Below are positions 51,059 through 61,100 of a DNA stretch of 64,000 nucleotides, piece by piece. A program made the translations under genes and the position numbers. Under the pieces are notes generated by a model. It made no database searches, was not told the DNA's origin, and was given only the letters and a program-made list of their open reading frames with translations. The first letter of the stretch is position 1; each line of letters opens with the position of its first letter. Source of the stretch: Euglena gracilis (Eukaryota; Euglenida; Euglenophyceae; Euglenales); assembly GCA_039621445.1 (NCBI GenBank), contig CP154954.1, positions 36,503,703 to 36,567,702 of the forward strand, read 5' to 3'.

Positions 51059-51285
51059 GTTAGATTTGGTGCTGCTTTTGCTGAATGCATGGATTGAAAC
51101 GGTATGTCTGGGTACATTACCCACATTGGAAAGACGTCAGTTGACATTCGGCACTGAGGATGGCTGTTTGAGATGCAATGTCAGACAAAAATGTGTTCTA
51201 TGCACTAATGAAGTGGAAACACGCTTCATTCCTTTGAAATGGGTTTTTCCTTCTATAAAGAAAGATAACAAATGTAACCCTGCAG

Positions 51286-51423
51286 CCGGGCAGCTGGTCC
51301 TGGACGTTGACCTGAGCCGCGGGCAGGTCCGTCGGCCCCGACAGGAGCACGTGAACAACCTCATCACCGAGCTGCAGAACAACCCACCGCAGGAGCTGGT
51401 GCTGACGGTGTGGCCGGACAGAG
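51286..51423 (+). CDS. ParB-like gene, exon 6 (N half of the fold)
   Basis: Reads GQLVLDVDLSRGQVRRPRQE then HVNNLITELQNNPPQELVL and TVWPDR. The order (strand, R-x-H/Q-V-x-x-L, strand) matches the start of a ParB/Srx fold. Acceptor ACCCTGCAG; donor GAG|GTGTCC. Confidence 0.65.
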
Positions 51424-51621
51424 GTGTCCACCAGCCCCCTTGATATCCGTTTGTCATATGCATGAGGATGAATCCGCTTCAATTCAAAATGTGTGTTTCC
51501 CAGAAGCGATATGGCATACATATAGTGATGTTATGTTTACTTCACAGTTTGGAAATATTTCCTATTTTCCTTGAGGCAATGTTCAGCAATGAATGGTACG
51601 TTTGTGTCCCTCTTTTCACAG

Positions 51622-51965
51622 CTACGGGGAAGTGGGTCATGCTGAGTGGTCAACATCGTTTCCTGGCTGCGTCGGCCATCGCCAACGTCTGGCGGCCTCC
51701 AGCCTTCACAGAGAAATTCTGGTGCAAGGTGGTGAAGGAGAACACCCCCATCAAGGAGCGCCAGCAGCTGGCCGGCAGACTGCAGGCCATGGATGGCAAC
51801 GTCATGGACATGACCCTGGTGGACCGCCTGCAGTGGCTCCTGAAGGAGGACACCAGCAGGGAGAATGCCGAGGTGGATGGGGTTCCCTACAACCCGACCA
51901 AGACGGAGCTGTTGAAAACCGTCTACAGCAAGACGGGATGCCGGGAGACGGTGGACGGCGCCCTG
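51622..51965 (+). CDS. ParB-like gene, exon 7 (GQHR motif)
   Basis: Reads TGKWVMLSGQHRFLAASAIA and on through FWCKVVKENTPIKERQQLAG, then LQAMDGNVMDMTLVDRLQWL. G-Q-H-R followed by x-x-A-A is the hallmark G-x-H-R of ParB-like domains. Joins exon 6 in phase (DRATGKW). Acceptor CTTTTCACAG; donor CCTG|GTGTGT. Confidence 0.7.
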
Positions 51966-52138
51966 GTGTGTTCTGTGAATGAGATCTTCGTTTGCTAAAC
52001 ATAACACACAATGAAAGGGGGATGACATGTCACATTCAACGTTTAATATGCTTTTTTGATTGTTTGCTAAATGAGTGGTTGCAATAGGAAGTGTTTTCCT
52101 GCTTCATTAACTTTCTCTGTGTATTTTAACCATCTCAG

Positions 52139-52368
52139 GGGACCTGGGTGAAAGCCATGATCCCGGTGACGGAGTGGGTGCTGCAGAGTGGGACTGAGGC
52201 CGTGGAGGTGGTAAAGAGGATGGAGGCCCGAGGTGGGGACCGTGTGTCCCCACACACGTTCAAATGCCTGGAGGCCATCCACCATCCGGACGACTACGCG
52301 GAGCTGGCCCAGGTGATGTTGGACGAGAAGGCCAAGCCCACCACCCAGCGGTTGGTCCAGGCTTCACA
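52139..52368 (+). CDS. ParB-like gene, exon 8
   Basis: Reads TWVKAMIPVTEWVLQSGTEA and on through HTFKCLEAIHHPDDYAELAQ. Helical, probably the C-terminal extension of the ParB-like region. Acceptor ACCATCTCAG at 52,138. Confidence 0.65.
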
Positions 52369-52538
52369 GTTTGGTTAAACAGTTTTGGTTAAAAATGGGT
52401 AGTCTGCACACTCTGGAATTAAAAGGAAATTTTCAATTATGATGCAAGAAACGTGTTTCCGCTTCATGTACACATTTTCAAATTAACATGGTACTTTCTT
52501 CCTTTTTCCCTATAAACTGAAATGGGGTCTGCTGCCAG

Positions 52539-52630
52539 GCAGGCGACAGCCAAGCTGGTGCGCCGGAGGACCTGGACGTGGCTGCTGCAGCACCCGGAGC
52601 TGGATGCCGACGTTCTTCACCCATCAAGAA
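52539..52630 (+). CDS. ParB-like gene, exon 9
   Basis: Reads ATAKLVRRRTWTWLLQHPEL then DADVLHPSR. Acceptor CTGCTGCCAG; donor GAA|GTATGT. Confidence 0.6.
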
Positions 52631-52715
52631 GTATGTACTGTTTTGTTTTATGGAAACTTAATGCACGACTGTCTGAGATGAGTTGACTTACCCTTTCTGG
52701 ATAACCGGTTTTCAG

Positions 52716-53160
52716 GACCACGTGGATGAGGCCGGTCTTCTGCACCTCAGACTGGGCGACCCGCTTGGCCGAGGCCCGGCCTGGCGTGGAGATCTCCTGG
52801 GTGCTGGGCACCTCTTCCTCCGGCCGCTTGGGCTTCCCTGGCGTTGACGGACCACGGCCAGCCAGGGTCATCCCGTGCAGGTCCAGGGTGCCGAAGATGC
52901 CCCCGACCTTGACGGCGGGCTCCATCACCAGGCCCAGCAGCCGCTGCCTCAGGCCCTCGTCCAAGCAGGGCGGCCAGGACCCGAAGGAGTCCAAGTCCAA
53001 GGAGACCAAAGAGTCCCAGGACAAGCCCAAGGAGAAGGAGTCCAAGGACAAGCCCGACAAGAAGACCAAAGTCACGCCCAAGAAGGGCGCTCGGGGGAAG
53101 CAGTTCCGCCTCCTCGCAGCCTACCCGGCACTCCTACGAGTCGTCCTCGGAACCGCCTGG
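52716..53160 (+). CDS. ParB-like gene, exon 10, partly inverted?
   Basis: A plus frame is open throughout and ends in a clear Lys/Glu/Ser-rich tail (DPKESKSKETKESQDKPKEK, 52,976-53,090). From 52,694 to about 52,970 the minus strand reads a more natural protein (EGLRQRLLGLVMEPAVKVGG through STPGKPKRPEEEVPSTQEIS to VLKTGYPER) and ends at a consensus donor GG|GTAAGT. Plus acceptor GGTTTTCAG at 52,715. See findings. Confidence 0.45.
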
Positions 53161-53434
53161 GTGCCCGACACACAGGGAGAGGCCCAATGGTGCATTTGCT
53201 ATAATGTCTCTTTCATTATGTCATGTTTCAGGTTACCAATAATTTAATATTTATCTCAGATGAAGCGTTTTTCCGCTTCCTCAAAAAACAATCTCAATAA
53301 TTCTTCCACTATTTGATGCGCGTTCCCATTCTGCTGTAAATTGTTTGCATCAACGTTCAAAACAAAGACATCTCGTCGAAACTACGGTTATCTGTGTGTT
53401 ATGTCTCCGGTCTGCGCCGCTCCTTGATGCCGAG

Positions 53435-53486
53435 GAAGCGGTCCGCCCTGGAGAACATCCACGAGATGGTGGTGGACGACGAGTGA
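53435..53486 (+). CDS. ParB-like gene, exon 11 and stop
   Basis: Reads RSALENIHEMVVDDE then TGA at 53,484-53,486. The start of the exon is uncertain (no pyrimidine-rich acceptor). Confidence 0.5.
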
Positions 53487-53499
53487 GCGGGCGGCTGTA

Positions 53500-55180
53500 G
53501 CGGCCGCGGTGGCAGCGGGCGGCTGGTGCCGCCGGCGAGGGAGGGACAAGCGAGACCAGACCCAGACCAGACCCAGACCAAGACCCAGAACCGGTCCTCA
53601 ACTGTTCACACAGCTTCGCACACCGCACACGCCCATTTCGCCGTGTCTTCCATTTGTGTTTGTCTTTGACATGGCTGTGGAACATGGGGCTTTGGGGGGT
53701 TGTCAGATCTGTCACCTTTGTGTAAGAAATGGGATGATAACTCCACAAAGTGCTCAGTTTATGCCTCAGCTTTGGGATACAATACAGCTTTTCAATAATG
53801 TTCGATGAGGTATTTATGTTTGTTGGGTATTTCATGTTTGGGGTTATGCTGATACACTCCCCATTCAGATGGTTCAGTGTTGTTCGCACTCAAATGGACT
53901 CAGTTTGGGAGCCTGATCTGCATAAAATTTCTGCACTCCAGCTTGAGGAAGCGGAAAACCGCTTCTTCGGTTTTCTGTTTGTTTTCACAGGTTTTCCCTC
54001 CCTGCCCACTCCTTATGGCTGAGTACCTGAAGCGCGGACACATATAACACAGGTCTGTATTGTTCCTTGTCTTGGATTTGCATTCCATTTATGGTGTTTG
54101 TAAAATGTGGACCATGCCTGTTAAACTGATGACAATTGTTCACTGCTGATTACATTTGATTCATTATACCCTTTTGAAATGATGAACAATGGTATGTCTG
54201 GAATGATTGCTGACTGCCTGATTTTGAAGCGGAATGTCATTTTTACCGCTTCATGTTTTTCTCCTTTCTGTTTTTTCACCCTTTGCAGGGGGTTTCGAGT
54301 TCTTCCGGCAGCGGCGGCATCGAATATCAGGTGTGAATCTGCTCATTCTGTGTGGGTTTGTAATTTTTGTACGGTTTTTGTTCGTTTGCACATGATTTGA
54401 AAAAAAAACTGTAGTTTCGGGTCTGTTTTGGAGTTTATAGGACTCCGTTAGTGCAAGCCAAACGTCCACCAGAAATGGCCGAAATCGGGACCCCTTCCAG
54501 AAACCTCAAAAAAAATGGGCCTTTTTTGGAAGCGGGTTTCCGCTTCCTTTTCCGTTTCGGACGGGTCAGAAATTTTGGGCAATTTACGTCTCCTAAGCCA
54601 AACGCTTCGCCCCCCTCTCCTTATCCAAGGTTTACTTCCTTTCAGCCATTTTCTTAGGAAATTGATGGGTTGTGCACATCAATCGTGTCAGTCCTTTTTG
54701 ACTTGCTCTTTCCTCTTTGACCCAAACTTGGGGGCAAAAATGGAGCCACCATAAACCCACGCCCAAAGGTCTTGGGTAGCTGGCATATGTTCAATTAAAC
54801 GTCTTCAAAAGGCACAACAACAGCACATTGACTAATTTTCAGAGCCAATTCATCAGCCCCCCCCCCCCATTTATAACCCCCCTTGGGCCAGCCAACCAAA
54901 GCACTACTTAACACCTTGGGAAAGAAAAACGAAAACGGTCACAGAGAGTTTGTTTGCCCTCAAACCCCCCAAATGTGAAATCAAAATATTTTTCACAGTT
55001 TTAATGTCCCGGCCGTCATAAAATATTTTACCAAATGTGCCAGAATGGGTGATTTGGGGCATTCTGGGTCATTTTGGGGAGTTTCCAACAATTCCTTGAT
55101 TTACACCGTCCTACTTATAACCCCCTCCCCTTCGGCTGACCAACCAAAACACAAACCCCCCGAAATTTAAAAGTGTGGGG
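53500..55180. other. Stretch downstream of the ParB-like gene
   Basis: ACCAGACCCAG short tandem at 53,552-53,586, then AT-rich sequence with GAAGCGG palindromes at 53,947, 54,226 and 54,532. TATAACCCCC phrases at about 54,870 and 55,115 resemble the C-tract elements. No gene supported. Confidence 0.55.
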
Positions 55181-56330
55181 ATTTAATAGTTTGAACAATG
55201 TCTGAATTCATGGAAAAGACGACTCTGGAAAGTCATTGCATTGGTGGTGTTGGGGATCCGACCGGGCCACTGTGCCAAAGCCACCAACCCCAAGTGTGCC
55301 GAGACACAGGGTCCGATTTAGCGTCTTCCTGTCTGTCTCGCAGTGGGCCTGAATACCGGTGGGTCGGGTATCGGTTACAGTCTGGTTGGTAGGTGGGGGG
55401 GGATGGTCACCCCCCAACATATCCAGGAGGTGGGGAAGATGGATCCCAGGTGTCGCTGAAGCCGAAGGGCCTCCCCCACCAAGGGGGGAGCAGCCAGCCA
55501 GCAGCCTGTTTCTAGTCCTGGACCTCCCTCCCCCATCGACAAATTTCATTTCCAGTCCAGCCCCCCTTTGTGCGGCTGGACAGTGCTTTAGATGGCTGGA
55601 CGGATTTATTTTTGCTCTGGAGGTGCAACGATGGGCCAACGCTGGGCAAAAATGGGTCGGAAATGGGTTGCCCAGCTCAAAGTTGGGGTCGTAAATCGAT
55701 TTTTTGCATAGTTGCCAAGCATTTTTTGCAGTTTCAATTTTTGCCATATGGTTCGACCCCCAGTCGCTTCCACTTCTAGCCACACCCCTACTGAGCTATT
55801 GGGGAGGGCAACCAAGGGCCTTGTGGGGAGGGGAGTTGGCACCGGGCCGGGGGGGGGGGGGTCGCGGGGAAACACCCCCTGAACAGAGTACACAGAGAGT
55901 GGTTGTACCTGGCAAAAGACCGATCATCCATGTGAAGATAATATGCTGTTTTTTGGGGGGGGACTGAGAATGATGGATTCTAATTTCAAAAGACGTTTTC
56001 TTGAACAAAAACGTACAGCAGAGCCAGGGATTGAACCCGGAGCTCCCAGTGGCTGCATGGGCCGCATGTTTTGCACATATTTCAACCATGACATCTCTGA
56101 ACTGGACAGGGGTAACTGATCTGGCTGCACATCACTGGTTGTGGGATCTGACCAACCTCCTGATGGGAGGGGAACACCACCTCTGATCCCCAGGGTATGC
56201 CACCCCTGGTGCTGGGAGGTGTCTGTACCCCCACCCCCCCCCTTTTTTAGAGGTTCTGAAAATAGCAATAAGCATGTTTTGGGATGTTCTGGTGTTTTCC
56301 ATACAAAAAAAACATGGTGAAACTTCAATA
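55180..56330. other. Intergenic stretch without supported gene
   Basis: No exon signature; G/C runs, and a tRNA-like sequence near 56,017-56,101. Confidence 0.5.
56017..56101 (-). ncRNA. tRNA-like relic (possible SINE head)
   Basis: On the minus strand CCGGGTTCAATCCCTGG forms a 5-bp stem with a TTCAATC loop like a tRNA T arm and RNA polymerase III B box. Five base pairs (CAGAG/CTCTG) can close an acceptor stem. The anticodon and D arms are poor and the expected U33 is absent, so this is not a functional tRNA. Confidence 0.3.
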
Positions 56331-56334
56331 AATG

Positions 56335-56677
56335 AGCATTTGTTGTGTGCACGAGCAAAGGGCCAGAAACCAAGGCAAATTGGTTGGAAAATCTGTGATT
56401 TTCTTTTTGGAGTTATTTCCAAAAAGAAAATCACAGATTTTCCAACCATTTTGCCTTGGTTTCTGGCCCTTTGCTCGTGCACACAACCAGAAACTTTCCC
56501 GGCCCAGCATTTGTTGTGTGCACGAGCAAAGGGCCAGAAACCAAGGCAAATTGGTTGGAAAATCTGTGATTTTCTTTTTGGAGTTATTTCCAAAAAGAAA
56601 ATCACAGATTTTCCAACCATTTTGCCTTGGTTTCTGGCCCTTTGCTCGTGCACACAACCAGAAACTTTCCCGGCCCC
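56335..56677. repeat. Two tandem copies of a 172-bp palindromic unit
   Basis: Units at 56,335-56,506 and 56,507-56,677, almost identical. Each is a palindrome (TTGTGTGCACGAGCAAAGGG ... inverse) with arms of about 70 bp around GGAGTTATTTCC, followed by CAGAAACTTTCCCGGCCC. Confidence 0.95.
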
Positions 56678-57149
56678 GTACTGTCTCGGGGAGGAGGCTC
56701 CGACCCCCCCCCATCAGGGCTTCCATATGTCCCTGCCCCAGCAACATCATCACATTGTTGGGGACCCCCTCCCACAGCAGGAGGTTTCTGAGGGCACAAC
56801 TATCCCCCGCAACAGTTGGAACTCCCCTGGAGCGTGGATACAAAAAAAATGATTCACATCGGAGAAGGTGAGCCCAGAGTCAGATGTAAAAAAAAAAGAT
56901 ACCAGTCGTATGTAACATCGCAGACAGTGAGGGAGGGAAGGAGGGGTGTGCCATAAAGTGCCCAAAGGCACTGATGCCCGTGCAGGCGGCAACCGTATTG
57001 GCGAATTATATTCACAGCACCTTGCAATGTGGTTGGAGGGTAAAAGGGTTTGCTCAAGAATACTGGTCACCAGAACAGACTGCGGCTGGGAAAGGTTGCC
57101 CTGATGCGCAAAGAGCGAAGGAGATTTGGAGGCCGGAAATTACCAAATA

Positions 57150-57151
<2 letters not shown>

Positions 57152-57221
<70 letters not shown>

Positions 57222-57222
57222 C

Positions 57223-57284
<62 letters not shown>

Positions 57285-57312
57285 TTGGTGTATGTATTCA
57301 TATGTGTGTATA
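57152..57312 (+). repeat. (GT)n microsatellite
   Basis: About 160 bp of GT with a few interruptions. Confidence 0.95.
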
Positions 57313-57973
57313 TAATAATATGAAATAATCATTGCCGTCTACGCCATTTTTGGATGTCACAGTCATCAGCAATCACTTTGGGACTCCAACACAGAACCGC
57401 CCTCCCACCACCCCACGCCGCATGTGCACCAAAGCAGTCTTCCCACCGGCAAAGGGGCGGGAGAAGGAGGCAGGGAGCAGGGCCAAAAGGGGGTCAGGGG
57501 GAGAGGAAGGGGTGGGCGTCGCCCTCGTGGGGCACGCCCCGCTTGTGCCCGGCGGCAGGGCTGGTGACAGGACATGAAGTGAGAGGGGGGGGGAGGGGGG
57601 AAGGGGGGTGGACCCGGACCCCCATCCCCTCCCCAGGGCGGGGGGGCTCCCCCTCCTGCTGGGGGAAAAAAATGGCACAAGGCGCCGGGAAATTTTTTGA
57701 CGGGCTTCAAAAGTGCTCCAAGTTGTGTTTTCGGGATTTTTTTCCACCCAATTGACAACACCAGATGAAAAAAAAACATAAATCTGCCGGCACAAAGGCG
57801 CTAAGGCACCCAGGGAGTCCCCGGACCCTTCCATGGGGGGGTCGGACAGCGCCAGGCCTTAAACCAGACAGAAGGCGAAGTGCATCTGAGAGGGGGGTCG
57901 GACCCCCCTGTGTGCACTGTGGCTGTTTCGGTTGGTCGGACCCCCCCCCCTCTCCCCTGTGCAAAACCAACGA

Positions 57974-58114
57974 TCACTTAATATCCTGGCTAGGGAGGGG
58001 GCTCGGCCGTGGCGCGCCGTATGCCCGGCCGGGGGTGAGCGGCGGGCGGGGTGGCTCGCGCACCGACAGGGCGAGCTCCATGCCGCTCAACAGGAGGGAC
58101 AGCTGCTCTCCCCT
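57974..58114 (-). CDS. Terminal exon of the right-hand minus-strand gene
   Basis: Reads RGEQLSLLLSGMELALSVRE then PPRPPLTPGRAYGAPRPSPL and PSQDIK-TGA. Acceptor CCACCTCCCCACAG at 58,115 is strong. Assigned to the GRASP-like gene only by position and strand. Confidence 0.5.
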   Translation of the reverse strand, partial: RGEQLSLLLSGMELALSVREPPRPPLTPGRAYGAPRPSPLPSQDIK

Positions 58115-61100
58115 CTGTGGGGAGGTGGGGGGGGGGGGAGGGAGGTCGGGTCGACTGACTCAGGGACGGGTGTGAAGATTGCGGGGCTTCCGTGCCATCA
58201 GCACACAAATGGGTCGGCGGGAGGAGGCTGGCATCAGACCTATCCGTTGAAAAACTGCAAAAGCTTAATTCAAGAAAATAACAAGGTTGAGAAGAATGAC
58301 CATTTCATTTCATTGTATCAGCTGGGTGATCAAAAAAACATCAACTCCCCCCCGGGAAGCTGTCCTCTAGTCACCTGTCTCCATGGGGACCTGTCACCAG
58401 CCTCGATACTCGCTGACTTGTCTGGTGACAGTTTCCCGGCAGGGGGATAGCTCGGGAAGTTTTGCCTTTTTTTCAGCAAAAAAAAAATGCGAAGAGTGTC
58501 AAAGAGACAGGTCAGCAGGTACTAGGGTAGGAGACAGGTCCTTGTGAAGACAGCAGGTACAGAGGGTGGAGGACAGTTTCCCGGGGGTGGTGGGAGCCAT
58601 GCCCGAGAACCTGCCAGGGTGCTGCCCGGAAGCAGGGATGGGATACCCGCTGTCTGGTGGCACTGTCCTTGCTGCTGGTACTGCGGGAGCTGAGCGGGGG
58701 CTGGCTGAACGGCCGCTGCGGAGAGGCGAACCGGACCGGCTGCCAAGCGGTGGTCCCCAAAGGCCAGCTCAATGCGCCATGACAACTCGCAAAGCCGGCC
58801 GGCTGGAAAAAAGGTGCTGGCTGGACCCCCCCAAGGGGGTGGGGGTCCAGGGAGGTGGTTTGAACCCGGCTGGGACCCAAAAACGGGCAAAACAGCCCAA
58901 ATCCAGCTGGGATGCATTTTTTTCAGCTGAATTTTTGGGTGAAAACCCCCGAAAATGCCAAAAAATGACCATTTTTTTGGCCATTTTTGGACCACTTTTT
59001 CACTTTTTTGCACCAAAAACTGTTTTGGTCGAGCCCAGCCTGCGAAAAAATTTATAACTTTTCTTACCGCTTGACCCTGGGGTGGGGTCTGCAGCCTGGC
59101 TGGAAGGTGCTGGCTGGACCCCCCCCCCCCCGGGAGAAGGGTGGCAGCAGCAAGATTATACTTGCCCCCCCCCCAGGCTGGGGCGCCAAATAAAATCTCT
59201 GGGGGGGTCCAAAATTTATTTTGCGGATTTATTGATGGAGTAGGGTTAGGGTTAGGAGTTCGGCCTAACTTTAAGCCTAACACCTAACCACCTAACACAA
59301 TATATAAGTTGGACCAAAAGTTGAGCCTAACTCCTAACCCTAACCCTATTTCATCATTTCAAACAAAAAAATTGACCCCTGGAGATTTTACTTATTTCAA
59401 GGAAAAAGCACAAAAACAATTGGACACAAAAAAACACAAAAAGAAAAGTATTTGAATCCCCCACGCTAGAAATATCAGAACTTATGACATTAAAGGAAAT
59501 ACATGTTCACACAAAAAAAATAGTACAGTGACTACATAAAGCGGAGACCAGGTGCTCCATCCGACATTATCAATAATGCTTCAATTTATACTGAAGCATT
59601 ATTAAACATCCCGGGGAGGGATTTAATTGTTCTTTTATCACTTGAAGTCCGAGTATATAATTTTGTGACACATGGCTCCATTGTCCTTGCCATGCAAAAA
59701 TACACATAAAATGCTGTATTGTGCAGTGCTTTTGGTCATTTGAGATAAAAAAGAGGGGCCAGTTTTCAATCAATCAACATGGTTTCACCTTCAGATCCCA
59801 AATAGTGTACCCGGGGGCAAAGTATTTGGAGGGGTCGCTATTCCGCCATACCCTCACCCACGCGTGCCCCTTCCACAAATCAGAGTGGCTAGTGGATGGA
59901 CTTGTCGGTTGCTGCCAATGGGCCATCACAGCCAGTCGCCCCCTTGGACCAAACCAGTGATACCGGGCCACCGGGGAAGGGGAGGCTGCACACGTGCAAG
60001 GCGCGGCCGCTGGAGTCGGAGGCTCCACTGCGGGCGCTCAGCAGAGGCTCAATATGAATGGGGGGCACCGGGGGCCCCGCATCGCCGGCAGGGTTGCTCG
60101 CCCTCGGCTGGATGGACAGCCGGTGGGAAGGGGGACGGCCCATACATCTCTTTAAGGACCCCGGGGGGGGGGGGGGGTGCTGGGCTAGGGCTAGAAATTT
60201 GGGCTGGCTAGAAATTTGGGCTGGCTAGCCCGCCCCCCCCCCCCGGGGGGGGGGGGGGGGGGGGGGGGCTAGGCCCCGGCTGGACCCGAACCGGGGCGAG
60301 CTGGACTGAAATCGGAAAAATGCCCAAAAATGACCTGCAGAACACAGTTTTGAAAAAATGATGCATCTGAAACCCCCCAAAAATGCCCCAAACGCCCCCA
60401 AAACCCCATTTTTGGCCACTTTTGAACACAATTTTTCAAAAAATTTCGGCGCTTTGCGCCGAAAAATTTTGTGCTGGACCCCCAAAAAAGGGGCTGGCTA
60501 GCTGGGCTAGCAGCACCCCCCCCGGGGGGGGGGGTGCTGCTGCGGCTGGGCTGGGCCCAAATCGGGGCTGGCTGCAGCCGCCCCCCCCGGGGGGGGGGGG
60601 GGTTCGCAAAACCTTAGAGAGATGTATGGGACGGCCGCCAGGACGTCAGGGAAAGAAAAGCAGGAAAGAACCGGGGGGAGAAAGGGGAAGCACCGTGGAC
60701 ATTTTTTTTTAAAAAAAGACCAGGTGAAGAGTTGGTGCAGTCTCCCACCCACCCACCCAAACAGGTGGGGGTGGGGGCTCATTTCGACCTTTGGGGCCAT
60801 TTTGGAGACACGAAGCAACCTCCTGAAGGGGATATCCACTGGGTCCGATACTGTGCACACTCAATATGTCAATATGTGTGAAAAATGTTTGCCAGAAGCA
60901 GGTTTGCAAAAATGCTGGACTTCATCAGTATTTGTTTCAAATTCCTGGAGTTCCGGAATTCCAGACTGGGCTGGCCCAGTCTGAAACGTTTGACATAATC
61001 AGCATTGAAAACAAAAACTAGCTCCTCAGGAATTACATGCACACATCACATGCGCACATCTGTTGACGAAAGCATGGACTGACTGAATCACCCGAACACC

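Larger units (their letters stand above)
46604..53486 (+). pseudogene. Gene-level entry: ParB/sulfiredoxin-like domain gene, 11 exons, probably decaying
   Basis: Eleven plus-strand coding segments with G/C-biased third positions are joined by short introns of ordinary GT-AG type. From N to C: an unassigned region (exons 1-3), a 370-residue exon 4, then exons 5-8 with the ParB-like fold, a basic region (exon 9), a Lys/Glu/Ser-rich tail (exon 10) and a short C terminus ending VVDDE-stop. The ParB evidence is in exons 6-7. Exon 3 is broken by two TAG, a frameshift and a TGA, so this copy should not make full-length protein. ParB-like folds bind nucleotides and act in DNA segregation or cleavage in bacteria and phages; the role here is unknown. 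A mobile-element origin is possible. Confidence 0.55.
41710..54560. repeat. GAAGCGG...CCGCTTC palindrome family
   Basis: About 20 short palindromes of the form TGAAGCGG-(A/T rich 3-6)-CCGCTTCA, exact or degenerate: near 41,710, 42,206, 42,528, 45,519, 45,768, 46,108, 46,396, 46,541, 48,582, 49,381, 50,318, 50,349, 51,210, 51,472, 52,088, 52,452, 53,261, 53,947, 54,226 and 54,532. I see none in 0-41 kb or after 55 kb. Confidence 0.85.

Noticed and set aside
58840-58880. Possible tRNA T arm (GGTTTGAACCCGGC)
   Set aside because: No matching acceptor or anticodon stems around it.
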